From: Dehalococcoidia bacterium
Lineage (GTDB): Bacteria; Chloroflexota; Dehalococcoidia; UBA2979
Length of the DNA: 36,156 bases
Direction of reading: 5' to 3'
Assembly: GCA_023228765.1 (NCBI GenBank)
Contig: JALOAM010000009.1
Span: 1 to 36,156 of the forward strand
Shown here: positions 17,156 to 23,353 of the stretch, in pieces
Numbering within the stretch: position 1 is the stretch's first letter
Layout: the number at the start of each line of letters is the position of its first letter
Notes under the pieces: generated by a model
The model's database searches: none
The model's input: only the letters and a program-made list of their open reading frames with translations
What the model was told of the DNA's origin: nothing
Program-made: the position numbers and the translations under genes

Positions 17156-17183
17156 TTGACCGCCTGATGCGGCCGGGGATACC
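17156..17183 (+). promoter_or_regulatory. Candidate promoter of the DUF35/thiolase unit
   Basis: TTGACC (17156-17161) and GATACC (17178-17183) are separated by 16 bases and followed by GTGCGC. The same arrangement, with the nearly identical string GATATCGTGCGC, occurs before the MaoC/SDR unit at 20124-20156. The transcript would have a leader of about 155 bases. Confidence 0.5.
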
Positions 17184-17335
17184 GTGCGCGGCGGTCGCGA
17201 CCGGATGCGCGAACTGCTCCTCTGTGGCACATGACGTCCAGGTGACCCCGCCGACCACACGGCACGTCTCCCAGTCCGTCATGGGTCCTGTGAAGCGGAC
17301 ACGCCCGTTGTCCCGCGATCGGGGATCCAAGGAAA

Positions 17336-17340
17336 GGGAG
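17336..17340 (+). promoter_or_regulatory. Ribosome binding site deciding a TTG start
   Basis: GGGAG, six bases before TTG 17347, supports this codon as the start of the DUF35 protein over the longer open frame that begins at 17086. Confidence 0.7.
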
Positions 17341-17346
17341 CGGACG

Positions 17347-17763
17347 TTGGCCGACTACAACAAGCCAATTCCGGATCCGGACCCGTACACCACGGGACCG
17401 TTCTGGGAGGGCGCGAAAGCAGGCAAGCTGGTCTTGCCTCGCTGCACAGACTGCAACCGCACACACTTCTACCCGCGCAACATCTGCCCGTTCTGCTACT
17501 CGATGAACATCGAGTGGTACGAGGCGTCCGGCGAGGGGTGGATCCAGACGTTCGCGGTGCAGCACCGCGCCATGGGCGGCTGGGCGGACGAGACCCCGTT
17601 CGTGACCGCGTTCATCGACCTCAAGGAAGGTGACCGTATGTTCACCGTCCTCCGCGGTGTGGACGGCAACAAGCCCGAAGACATCAAGTGCGGGACTCCG
17701 GTCAAGGTCGAGTTCGAGAAGGTCAACGACGACGTCAGCATCCCATTCTGGCGTGTGGTCTAG
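17347..17763 (+). CDS. Zn-ribbon/OB-fold (DUF35) acyl-CoA-binding protein
   Basis: The 138-residue protein has a rubredoxin-like zinc ribbon with C33, C36, C47 and C50 (RCTDC...ICPFC), followed by an OB-fold (IEWYEASGEGWIQTFAVQHR onward). This is the DUF35 architecture. DUF35 proteins pair with thiolase-fold enzymes; in actinobacterial steroid degradation the DUF35 part of ChsH2 forms the aldolase complex with Ltp2. Here it stands alone, 20 bases before a thiolase-fold gene, so a two-subunit acyl-CoA C-C lyase or thiolase is likely. The start is TTG 17347 with a GGGAG site; earlier in-frame codons give a low-complexity N-terminus unlike the family. Confidence 0.88.
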   Translation: MADYNKPIPDPDPYTTGPFWEGAKAGKLVLPRCTDCNRTHFYPRNICPFCYSMNIEWYEASGEGWIQTFAVQHRAMGGWADETPFVTAFIDLKEGDRMFTVLRGVDGNKPEDIKCGTPVKVEFEKVNDDVSIPFWRVV

Positions 17764-17771
17764 TCGAGAGC

Positions 17772-17777
17772 GGAGGA
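17772..17777 (+). promoter_or_regulatory. Strong ribosome binding site of the thiolase-fold gene
   Basis: GGAGGA, six bases before ATG 17784, fixes the start of the thiolase-fold protein downstream of the DUF35 stop, rather than at the longer open frame that begins at 17688 inside the DUF35 gene. Confidence 0.75.
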
Positions 17778-17783
17778 AGAACC

Positions 17784-18995
17784 ATGCCGACAAACCCGTC
17801 CATGGCCGCCGCGATCGTCGGGGCCGCTGAATCCAACAAGATCGGCTACATCGAAGAAGGCGCCACTAACATGACGCTCTTCATCGAGGCCATCAAGAAC
17901 GTCTGTGACCAGGTGGGCATCAAGCCCAGCGACATCGAGGGCATCGCCGCCCCCGGGTACGCGAACGCCCTGGCCGAGTACCTGCACATCCGCCCGAAGT
18001 GGATCGACACCACCTCCGTGGGTGGTTGTTCGTTCCAGATGCAGGTGCACCACGCGATGGCCGCGATCAACGCGGGCATCCTGGACATCGCCGTGGTCGC
18101 CCACGGTGAGTCCGGCTACTCCGCGCGCAAGAACAACGGCAAGGGCCGCGGTCCTCGTCCGGCGGCGGACCCGTGGGCTCCGGCCGCGATGTTCGAGGGC
18201 CCGTACGGCCTCTCCGGCCCGCCGTCGAACTACTCGCACGCGTTCACGCGGCACATGCACCGCTACGGCTCCTCGCAGGAGGACTTCGCTCAGATCGCCG
18301 TCACCACCCGTGACTGGGCGACCCTGAACCCGCGCGCGGTCATGCACTCCAAGGAGACGCACCCGGCCGGCGGCCCCATCACCGTCGAAGACGTGATGAA
18401 CAGCCGCATCATCTCCTGGCCGCTGAAGCTCCTGGACTGCTGCCTGGTGACGGACCACGGCGGCGCCGTGATCGTCGCGTCCGCGGAGCGGGCTCGGTCC
18501 TTCAAGACCAAGCCGGTTTGGATCGCCGGGGCGGCTGAGGCCATCAGCCACACCTCGATGATCGAGATGGACGACTACACGCGGACCTCCGCTTGGCAGT
18601 CGGCGGAGACGGCCTACACCATGGCGGGCATGGGTCCGGGCGAGATGGAACTCGCCATGATCTATGACTCGTTCACGCTGACCGCCGGTATCACTGCGGA
18701 GATGCTCCGCCTCACCCCGCTGGGCGAGGGCCCGAGCCTGTGGGCGGACGGCAAGGCCGGCCCCGGCGGCTCCGGCATCCCGGTGAACACCAACGGTGGT
18801 GGCCTGTCGTTCAGCCACTCCGGCATGTACGGCATGATGCTGCTCATCGAGGCGTACCGGCAGCTGTCCGGCACCGCCGAGGACGGCGTCCACGGCCTCC
18901 CGGGCAAGCAGACGAGCGCCAAGACGGCCATCGTCAACGGCACGGGTGGCGTGCTCTCCGTGACCGGCACCCTGGTGCTGGTCGCCGACGACTAG
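17784..18995 (+). CDS. Thiolase-fold protein, Ltp2/SCP-x-like (probable acyl-CoA retro-aldolase or thiolase)
   Basis: The 403-residue protein has the thiolase fold: an N-terminal half with the nucleophile-elbow region TTSVGGCSFQMQVHHA (C82), and a C-terminal half with NTNGGGLSFSHSGMYG, which keeps the active-site histidine. The second catalytic cysteine of true thiolases, normally in a C-x-G motif near the C-terminus, is replaced (NGTGGVLSVTG). This matches the SCP-x/lipid-transfer branch that includes Ltp2, a retro-aldolase acting with a DUF35 partner on steroid side-chain acyl-CoAs. The upstream DUF35 gene strengthens that reading. Substrate is unknown. A 10-bp GC hairpin follows at 19023-19046. 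Confidence 0.87.
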   Translation: MPTNPSMAAAIVGAAESNKIGYIEEGATNMTLFIEAIKNVCDQVGIKPSDIEGIAAPGYANALAEYLHIRPKWIDTTSVGGCSFQMQVHHAMAAINAGILDIAVVAHGESGYSARKNNGKGRGPRPAADPWAPAAMFEGPYGLSGPPSNYSHAFTRHMHRYGSSQEDFAQIAVTTRDWATLNPRAVMHSKETHPAGGPITVEDVMNSRIISWPLKLLDCCLVTDHGGAVIVASAERARSFKTKPVWIAGAAEAISHTSMIEMDDYTRTSAWQSAETAYTMAGMGPGEMELAMIYDSFTLTAGITAEMLRLTPLGEGPSLWADGKAGPGGSGIPVNTNGGGLSFSHSGMYGMMLLIEAYRQLSGTAEDGVHGLPGKQTSAKTAIVNGTGGVLSVTGTLVLVADD

Positions 18996-19022
18996 GGTCG
19001 TCACGGGATCACCAACTGGGTG

Positions 19023-19046
19023 GGGGCGGCCCTTCGGGGCCGCCCC
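19023..19046 (+). terminator. GC-rich hairpin after the thiolase-fold gene
   Basis: GGGGCGGCCC and GGGCCGCCCC form a perfect 10-bp stem with a TTCG tetraloop, 27 bases after the thiolase stop. Only a weak T-run follows (TCCTACTT). It probably ends the DUF35/thiolase transcript. Confidence 0.75.
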
Positions 19047-19144
19047 TCCTACTTAGAGCCCGATTCCGGTACACCTGACACCATGCCGGTACCGCCCTCG
19101 CACCCTCGCGAGGTGGACCGGACAGCGGAGACAGTACGGACCGC

Positions 19145-19903
19145 ATGCTGCTCGACCTGCATACGCACACGCACCCCGGCTCGTGGGACTCGTTCCTCTC
19201 GCCAGACCAGATGGTGGACCTCGCCAAGCAGTCCGGCCTGGACGGCATCGTCCTGGCCGAGCACGACTGGGCCTGGGACGCGGAGGCCGCGCGCGACCTG
19301 GCGAAGCGCCACGACTTCATGGTCCTCCACGCGATGGAGATCAACACGGAGGACGGTCACCTGCTGGTCTACGGCATGCACAAGTACGCCTTCGGCATGC
19401 ACCGCAGCCACGAACTCTGGGGCCACGTGGAGGAGCTGGGCGGCGTGATGATCGCCGCGCACCCCTACCGGCGGCAGCACCCGTGGAACTGGGAGAGCGA
19501 GAAGGAGTGGGCTGACGCGATCGACCGCGCCAAGCTGAACCCCGCGTACCGCTTCATCTCCGCCATGGAGATCGGCAACGGCCGCGGCAAGCTGGAGGAG
19601 AACGCCTTCTCGACCCGCCTCGCGGGCCTCATGGGCTTCCGCGTCACCGCCGCCAGCGATTCCCACGCCAAGGACGACATGGGCAAGTGCGCCACCTACT
19701 TCGAGCGTGACATCCGCACCGAGGAGGACCTCGTCGCCGAGCTCAAGGCCGGCCGCTTCTGGCCCATCGACCTCACCCGCGGCAAGCTCCTCGCCGACCC
19801 GATCTACCACGACGTCCCGGAGGACCTCCACGACCGCTGGGCCGAGATGGACGAGGTCCACCGCCAGTACCTGGAGTCCAACCCCTTCCACCGCCGCGAC
19901 TGA
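19145..19903 (+). CDS. PHP-domain metal-dependent phosphoesterase
   Basis: The 252-residue protein has the PHP-fold metal ligands in order: H6 and H8 in HTHTH, H40-D41 in LAEHDW, E65 in AMEIN, H106 in AAHPYR, and D172 and H174 in ASDSHAKDD. PHP proteins hydrolyse phosphoesters (nucleotide 3',5'-bisphosphates, oligonucleotides, histidinol phosphate). No polymerase or other domain is attached. The C-terminal 70 residues are unrecognised. It lies alone between a terminator and a repeat region, so it may have its own promoter, though none is clear. ATG 19145 starts directly with the first metal motif. The link to the surrounding acyl-CoA genes is positional only. Confidence 0.85.
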   Translation: MLLDLHTHTHPGSWDSFLSPDQMVDLAKQSGLDGIVLAEHDWAWDAEAARDLAKRHDFMVLHAMEINTEDGHLLVYGMHKYAFGMHRSHELWGHVEELGGVMIAAHPYRRQHPWNWESEKEWADAIDRAKLNPAYRFISAMEIGNGRGKLEENAFSTRLAGLMGFRVTAASDSHAKDDMGKCATYFERDIRTEEDLVAELKAGRFWPIDLTRGKLLADPIYHDVPEDLHDRWAEMDEVHRQYLESNPFHRRD

Positions 19904-19956
19904 GTGCCTCCCTGCCTTCACTGCCTTTCACTGCCTCGCGCCTCCTCCCTCGCCGG

Positions 19957-20005
19957 CCCTCACCCCAACCCTCGCCCGCGCAGCGGGAGAGGGTTGGGGT
20001 GAGGG
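19957..20005. repeat. Palindromic repeat, copy 1 (REP-like)
   Basis: Two 22-base arms, CCCTCACCCCAACCCTCGCC-CG and its reverse complement with one mismatch, flank a five-base CGCAG loop. The element is non-coding, GC-rich and typical in form of dispersed extragenic palindromes. A related copy in opposite orientation follows 53 bases later. Confidence 0.85.
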
Positions 20006-20058
20006 TCCATTCCGGCTCTCCCAGTCCTCACGCGCCTGCCACCGCCGCTCAGAGCAGA

Positions 20059-20100
20059 CCCTCACCCCGCCCTCTCCCGCTGCGCGGGCGAGAGGGCCGG
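20059..20100. repeat. Palindromic repeat, copy 2 (inverted, partly deleted)
   Basis: ACCCTCACCCCGCCCTCTCC followed by CGCTGCGCGGGCGAG matches the reverse complement of copy 1 almost base for base. About 10 bases of its right arm (the TTGGGGTGAG part) are missing, so its hairpin is shorter. The two copies form an inverted pair. Confidence 0.8.
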
Positions 20101-20123
20101 AGGAGTGCTGCTGCGCGCCAAAA

Positions 20124-20150
20124 TTGACAGCGTCAGAGGCCGTCGATATC
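20124..20150 (+). promoter_or_regulatory. Candidate promoter of the MaoC/SDR unit
   Basis: TTGACA (20124-20129), a perfect -35, and GATATC (20145-20150) are 15 bases apart and followed by GTGCGC. The -10 and downstream string closely match those before the DUF35 gene (17178-17189). Confidence 0.5.
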
Positions 20151-20234
20151 GTGCGCCCGGCCCTGCCTCCCCCACACGTGAAGGTGTCGCAGAGCCGAAG
20201 CACGGTTACGCCGACTCGACATTTCACTCGTTCT

Positions 20235-20241
20235 GAGGAGG
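20235..20241 (+). promoter_or_regulatory. Strong ribosome binding site of the first MaoC gene
   Basis: GAGGAGG lies six bases before ATG 20248 and fixes this start. Confidence 0.75.
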
Positions 20242-20247
20242 TAGTCG

Positions 20248-20751
20248 ATGGCGGAGTCCGCGGCCCCATCTGTCGTCACTGACGAGATGCGCGCTCAACT
20301 GGGCGTGGAGGGCCCCGAGACCACGCTCGAGGTCACGTCCACGGGTTGTCGCCTCTTTGCGCGCGCCGTGGGCCACACCGATCCGGTCTTCTATGACCGG
20401 GACGTCGCGCGATCTCGCGGCTACCGTGACATCCTCGCGCCGCCGGGGTTCCTCGGGAGCCCCGTGTACCGGCCGGGGATGGACGACCGGCACAGCGAGC
20501 ACGCCACCGCCCATGGGGTCGGCGTGGGGCTACGAGTGCCGTACAAGCGGGTACTGAACGGCGGGACCGCCTGTCAGTACGAGGAGCCGGTCTGTGCCGG
20601 CGACGTGCTCACCTCGAGGTCGCGCATCTGCGACTTCCAGGAGCGGGAGGGCTCCATCGGCCCGATGCTGATCGTGTACCGAGAGACCATCTACCGCCGC
20701 CCGGACGGCGCCGTTGTCGCGCGCGTGCGCGGCAACGCGATCCACTACTAG
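20248..20751 (+). CDS. MaoC-like hydratase, probably non-catalytic subunit
   Basis: The 167-residue hot-dog-fold protein resembles the FAS1-like N-terminal MaoC domain: GHTDPVFYD at 42-50, then ILAPPGFL, and LNGGTACQYEEPVCAGDVL in the second half. In active hydratases the equivalent segment reads G-D-x4-H; here aspartate is replaced by H43 and histidine by F48. It therefore looks like the inactive partner of a heterodimer, as in mycobacterial HadAB and ChsH1/ChsH2. The next gene, 14 bases downstream, encodes a MaoC protein with the intact dyad. Role: probably hydration of 2-enoyl-CoA in the pair. Confidence 0.86.
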   Translation: MAESAAPSVVTDEMRAQLGVEGPETTLEVTSTGCRLFARAVGHTDPVFYDRDVARSRGYRDILAPPGFLGSPVYRPGMDDRHSEHATAHGVGVGLRVPYKRVLNGGTACQYEEPVCAGDVLTSRSRICDFQEREGSIGPMLIVYRETIYRRPDGAVVARVRGNAIHY

Positions 20752-20765
20752 GGGCTGGGGGACTC

Positions 20766-21197
20766 GTGCCAGAGCAGGTGTTCTTCGAAGACGTGGAGGT
20801 GGGACAGACGATCCCGAGCCTTCGGAAGAACTGCTCCTCTCAGCAACTCGTAGTGTGGGCGGGCGCCTCCGGCGACTTCTACCAGATCCACTACGACCAG
20901 GCCTTCGCCCGCAACACCGGCCTGGACGGCATCATCGTGCACGGCGCGCTGAAGCACGCCTTCCTCGGACAGCTGTTGCACGACTGGGTGGCGCCGGACG
21001 GACGCATCGAGCAGTTCGGCTGCCAGTATCGCGGGATGGACTACCCCGACCAGGACATCACCTGCCAGGGCGTAGTCACGGGCAAGCACGTCGAGGGTGA
21101 CCGCCACGTGGTGGACCTCGACGTCTGGACAGAGAACCCAACGGGCCAGAAGACCACGCCGGGGACGGCGCGCGTTATCTTGCCGAGCCGAGGGTAG
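20766..21197 (+). CDS. MaoC-like enoyl-CoA hydratase, catalytic subunit
   Basis: The 143-residue single hot-dog domain carries the hydratase-2 motif ASGDFYQIHYDQAFA with the catalytic dyad D37 and H42, followed by GIIVHGALKHAFL, a typical MaoC helix. Hydratase-2 enzymes add water to trans-2-enoyl-CoA to give the R-3-hydroxyacyl-CoA. The start is GTG 20766, with a G-rich stretch (GGGCTGGGGGA) upstream. It presumably functions with the preceding non-catalytic MaoC subunit. The product would feed the R-specific HSD17B4-type dehydrogenases encoded next. Confidence 0.9.
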   Translation: MPEQVFFEDVEVGQTIPSLRKNCSSQQLVVWAGASGDFYQIHYDQAFARNTGLDGIIVHGALKHAFLGQLLHDWVAPDGRIEQFGCQYRGMDYPDQDITCQGVVTGKHVEGDRHVVDLDVWTENPTGQKTTPGTARVILPSRG

Positions 21198-21274
21198 CCG
21201 GGAGCACCCGGCGATTGCCGGCATGGCCGGCGCAACAATCAGTGCCCCGAGGAGGGGCGGGAGAGGACCGAGAC

Positions 21275-22249
21275 ATGGGTGCGTTGGACGGCAAGGTCGC
21301 CGTCGTCACCGGCTCCGGACGCGGTATCGGCGCCGGGATCGCCAAGCTGTTCGCGAAGGAAGGCGCCAAGGTCGTCGTGAACGACCCGGGCGTGAACGTG
21401 GACGGCTCCGGTGGTGACGCGGGCCCCGCTCAGACGGTGGTGAACGAGATCAAGTCCGCAGGCGGCGAAGCCGTCGCGAACACGGACTCGGTCGCAGAGG
21501 CCGCCGGCGGCGAGAACATGATCAAGCAGGCGGTCGACGCCTACGGGCGCATCGACATCCTGGTCAACGTCGCGGGCATCCTCCGCGACCGCATGATCTT
21601 CAACATGACCCAGGAAGAGTGGGACGCGGTCATCGCGGTCCACCTGAAGGGCCACTTCAACACGGTGAAGCCGGCGGCGGTGCTCATGCGCCAGCAGCGG
21701 AACGGCCGCATCATCAACTTCTCCAGCACCTCCGGCATCATCGGCAACACGGGCCAGTTCAACTACGGCGCGGCGAAGTCCGCCATCGCCGGCCTGACCC
21801 GCGTGCTGGCGAAGGACCTGGGCCGCTACGGCATCACGTCCAACGCCATCGCCCCGGGCGCGGCGACCCGCATGACGCAGTCCGTGCCGGACTCGGCGCG
21901 CCAGCTGCGCTCCCAGGCCGGGATCGCCTCCAACGCCGCGCAGCCGGTGCAGGAGAGCCAGTACGTCGGCCTCCGCGAGCCGGAGATGGTGGCGCCCATG
22001 GTCGCCTTCCTCGCGTCTGACGACGCCTGGAACATCAACGGCCAGGTCTTCAACGTGGCCGGTGGCACCGTCAGCCTGGCCCACTACCCCGTGGCCATGC
22101 GCACCGTCTTCAAGCCGGGCCTGTGGACCATGGAGGAACTGGACGACGCCGTCCAGAACGTCCTGATGAAGGACATCAACAACCCCGCCCCGCCCCGTGA
22201 CGACGTCGAGGTCCCCGGCCGCGACGTGGCCGCCCGGCCGCTGGCGTAG
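21275..22249 (+). CDS. Short-chain dehydrogenase, HSD17B4-type (paralogue 1)
   Basis: The 324-residue SDR resembles the 3-hydroxyacyl-CoA dehydrogenase domain of the peroxisomal multifunctional enzyme type 2. It has the cofactor motif TGSGRGIG (12-19), the loop VVNDPGVNVDGSG that replaces the usual second strand region, NVAG (98-101) where most SDRs have NNAG, serine 150/151 and Y164-x3-K168. It probably oxidises an R-3-hydroxyacyl-CoA with NAD. ATG 21275 has GGGAGAGG upstream; a longer open frame from 21215 lacks homology. The 77-base gap before it contains a GC hairpin. The next gene is a close paralogue. Confidence 0.9.
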   Translation: MGALDGKVAVVTGSGRGIGAGIAKLFAKEGAKVVVNDPGVNVDGSGGDAGPAQTVVNEIKSAGGEAVANTDSVAEAAGGENMIKQAVDAYGRIDILVNVAGILRDRMIFNMTQEEWDAVIAVHLKGHFNTVKPAAVLMRQQRNGRIINFSSTSGIIGNTGQFNYGAAKSAIAGLTRVLAKDLGRYGITSNAIAPGAATRMTQSVPDSARQLRSQAGIASNAAQPVQESQYVGLREPEMVAPMVAFLASDDAWNINGQVFNVAGGTVSLAHYPVAMRTVFKPGLWTMEELDDAVQNVLMKDINNPAPPRDDVEVPGRDVAARPLA

Positions 22250-22267
22250 CGAGAGAAGGGAATCGAA

Positions 22268-23236
22268 ATGGCAACTCCTCTCGAGGGACGCGCATACGTC
22301 GTCACCGGTTCCGGCCGCGGCATCGGTAGCGAGGTCGCCAAGCTGATCGGTCACCTCGGCGGCAACGTCGTCGTGAACGACCCCGGCGTGAACCTGGACG
22401 GCTCCGGCTCTGACGCCGGCCCCGCCGCCGAGATCGCCAAGGCGATCAACGACGAGGGCATCGGCAAGGCCGTCGCCAACATGGACACCGTCGCCACGCC
22501 CGAGGGCGGCGAGAACATGATCAAGCAGGCCATGGACGAGTGGGGCCGCCTGGATGGCGTCATCCACGTCGCCGGCATCCTGCGCGACCGCATGGTCTTC
22601 AACATGACGGAGCAGGAGTGGGACGACGTGGTCGCCGTCCACCTCACCGGCTTCTTCAACGTGGTGAAGCCCGCGTCCATCATCATGCGCCAGCAGCGGA
22701 ACGGCCGAATCATCGGCTTCTCCTCTGGCTCCGGCATGAACGGAAACACGGGCCAGGCCAACTACGGCGCGGCCAAGGCCGGCATCACCGGCGGCGTCCG
22801 CTGTGCGGCGCGCGACCTGGGCCGCTACGGCGTCACCGCCAACGCGATCTGCCCCGGCGCCAACACCCGCATGACGCAGTCCGTCCCGGACGCCTCGCGT
22901 GACCTGCGGGCGCGCGCGGGCATCGGCGGCGCGGCTCCGCGCCAGCAGAGCATCGTCAACCAGCTCCGCGGGCCGGAGATGGTGGCGCCGATGACGGTCT
23001 ACCTGCTGACCGACCAGGCGTGGAACGTCAACGGGAAGTGCTTCTACGTCAACGGCGGCAACGTCTCGCTGGCGCACGAGGAGACCCCGTACCGGACCAT
23101 CGCCAAGGCCGGCATGTGGGACGTGGACGAGCTCCGCGCCCTAGTCCCGAGCCAGCTGATGCAGGGCACGTCCAACCCGGCCCCGCCGCCGGCTGACCTG
23201 GACCTCCCGGGCCGCCCGGTCGCGAAGGCCGAGTAG
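22268..23236 (+). CDS. Short-chain dehydrogenase, HSD17B4-type (paralogue 2)
   Basis: The 322-residue SDR is a clear tandem paralogue of the preceding gene, sharing TGSGRGIG (13-20), NDPGVNLDGSGSDAGPA, GILRDRM, MRQQRNGRII and the NPAPP-containing C-terminal tail. The catalytic residues are S152 and Y166-x3-K170. The NNAG position reads HVAG (100-103). It starts 18 bases after the first SDR with an AGAAGGG site. It may differ in chain length or stereochemistry, or form a heteromer with its neighbour; the sequence does not decide. It is the last gene before a GC hairpin at 23283-23308. Confidence 0.9.
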   Translation: MATPLEGRAYVVTGSGRGIGSEVAKLIGHLGGNVVVNDPGVNLDGSGSDAGPAAEIAKAINDEGIGKAVANMDTVATPEGGENMIKQAMDEWGRLDGVIHVAGILRDRMVFNMTEQEWDDVVAVHLTGFFNVVKPASIIMRQQRNGRIIGFSSGSGMNGNTGQANYGAAKAGITGGVRCAARDLGRYGVTANAICPGANTRMTQSVPDASRDLRARAGIGGAAPRQQSIVNQLRGPEMVAPMTVYLLTDQAWNVNGKCFYVNGGNVSLAHEETPYRTIAKAGMWDVDELRALVPSQLMQGTSNPAPPPADLDLPGRPVAKAE

Positions 23237-23282
23237 TCCAGGCCGAGTAGCGCAACCACCCTTCGAGGCCACTCGAAGACAG

Positions 23283-23308
23283 CAGGGCCGCCCTCCGGGG
23301 CGGCCCTG
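23283..23308 (+). terminator. GC-rich hairpin between convergent SDR2 and GNAT genes
   Basis: CAGGGCCGCCC and GGGCGGCCCTG form an 11-bp perfect stem with a TCCG loop, followed on the plus strand by TTCGTTGTC. A smaller 7-bp hairpin (CTTCGAG, CTCGAAG) lies at 23261-23278. It probably terminates the MaoC/SDR transcript and perhaps also opposing transcription. Confidence 0.75.
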
Positions 23309-23353
23309 TTCGTTGTCTCGACTTCACTCAGAGAGTCCAGCGCTGTCCGAGGG

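Larger units (their letters stand above)
16907..17346. promoter_or_regulatory. Divergent intergenic region between nuoA and the DUF35 gene
   Basis: This 440-base stretch has no convincing gene, although one frame stays open through part of it. It must carry promoters for the nuo block (minus) and the DUF35/thiolase unit (plus). Visible elements are a weak minus-strand promoter candidate at 17003-17031, an inverted repeat with arms CGCTCC and GGAGCG at 17126-17139, a good plus-strand -35/-10 pair at 17156-17183, and an imperfect dyad TCCCGCGATCGGGGA at 17311-17325 just before the ribosome site of the DUF35 gene. Confidence 0.6.
19904..20247. other. Intergenic region with palindromic repeats and a promoter
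   Basis: This 344-base gap holds no gene. It contains two related palindromic repeats (19957-20005 and 20059-20100), a promoter-like pair (20124-20150), a leader of about 97 bases and a strong ribosome site for the MaoC gene (20235-20241). Confidence 0.75.

Noticed and set aside
17086..17346. N-terminal extension of the DUF35 protein along the open frame
   Set aside because: The extension is unlike any DUF35 N-terminus, overlaps the promoter candidate, and TTG 17347 has a proper ribosome site.
19957..20100. CRISPR array or rho-independent terminator pair
   Set aside because: There are only two inverted, unequal copies with no regular spacers and no T-run; they fit dispersed palindromes better.
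21239..23077. Minus-strand open frame of 612 codons across both SDR genes
   Set aside because: It exists because the two SDR genes lack stops on the opposite strand; the product is low in complexity with no homology pattern.
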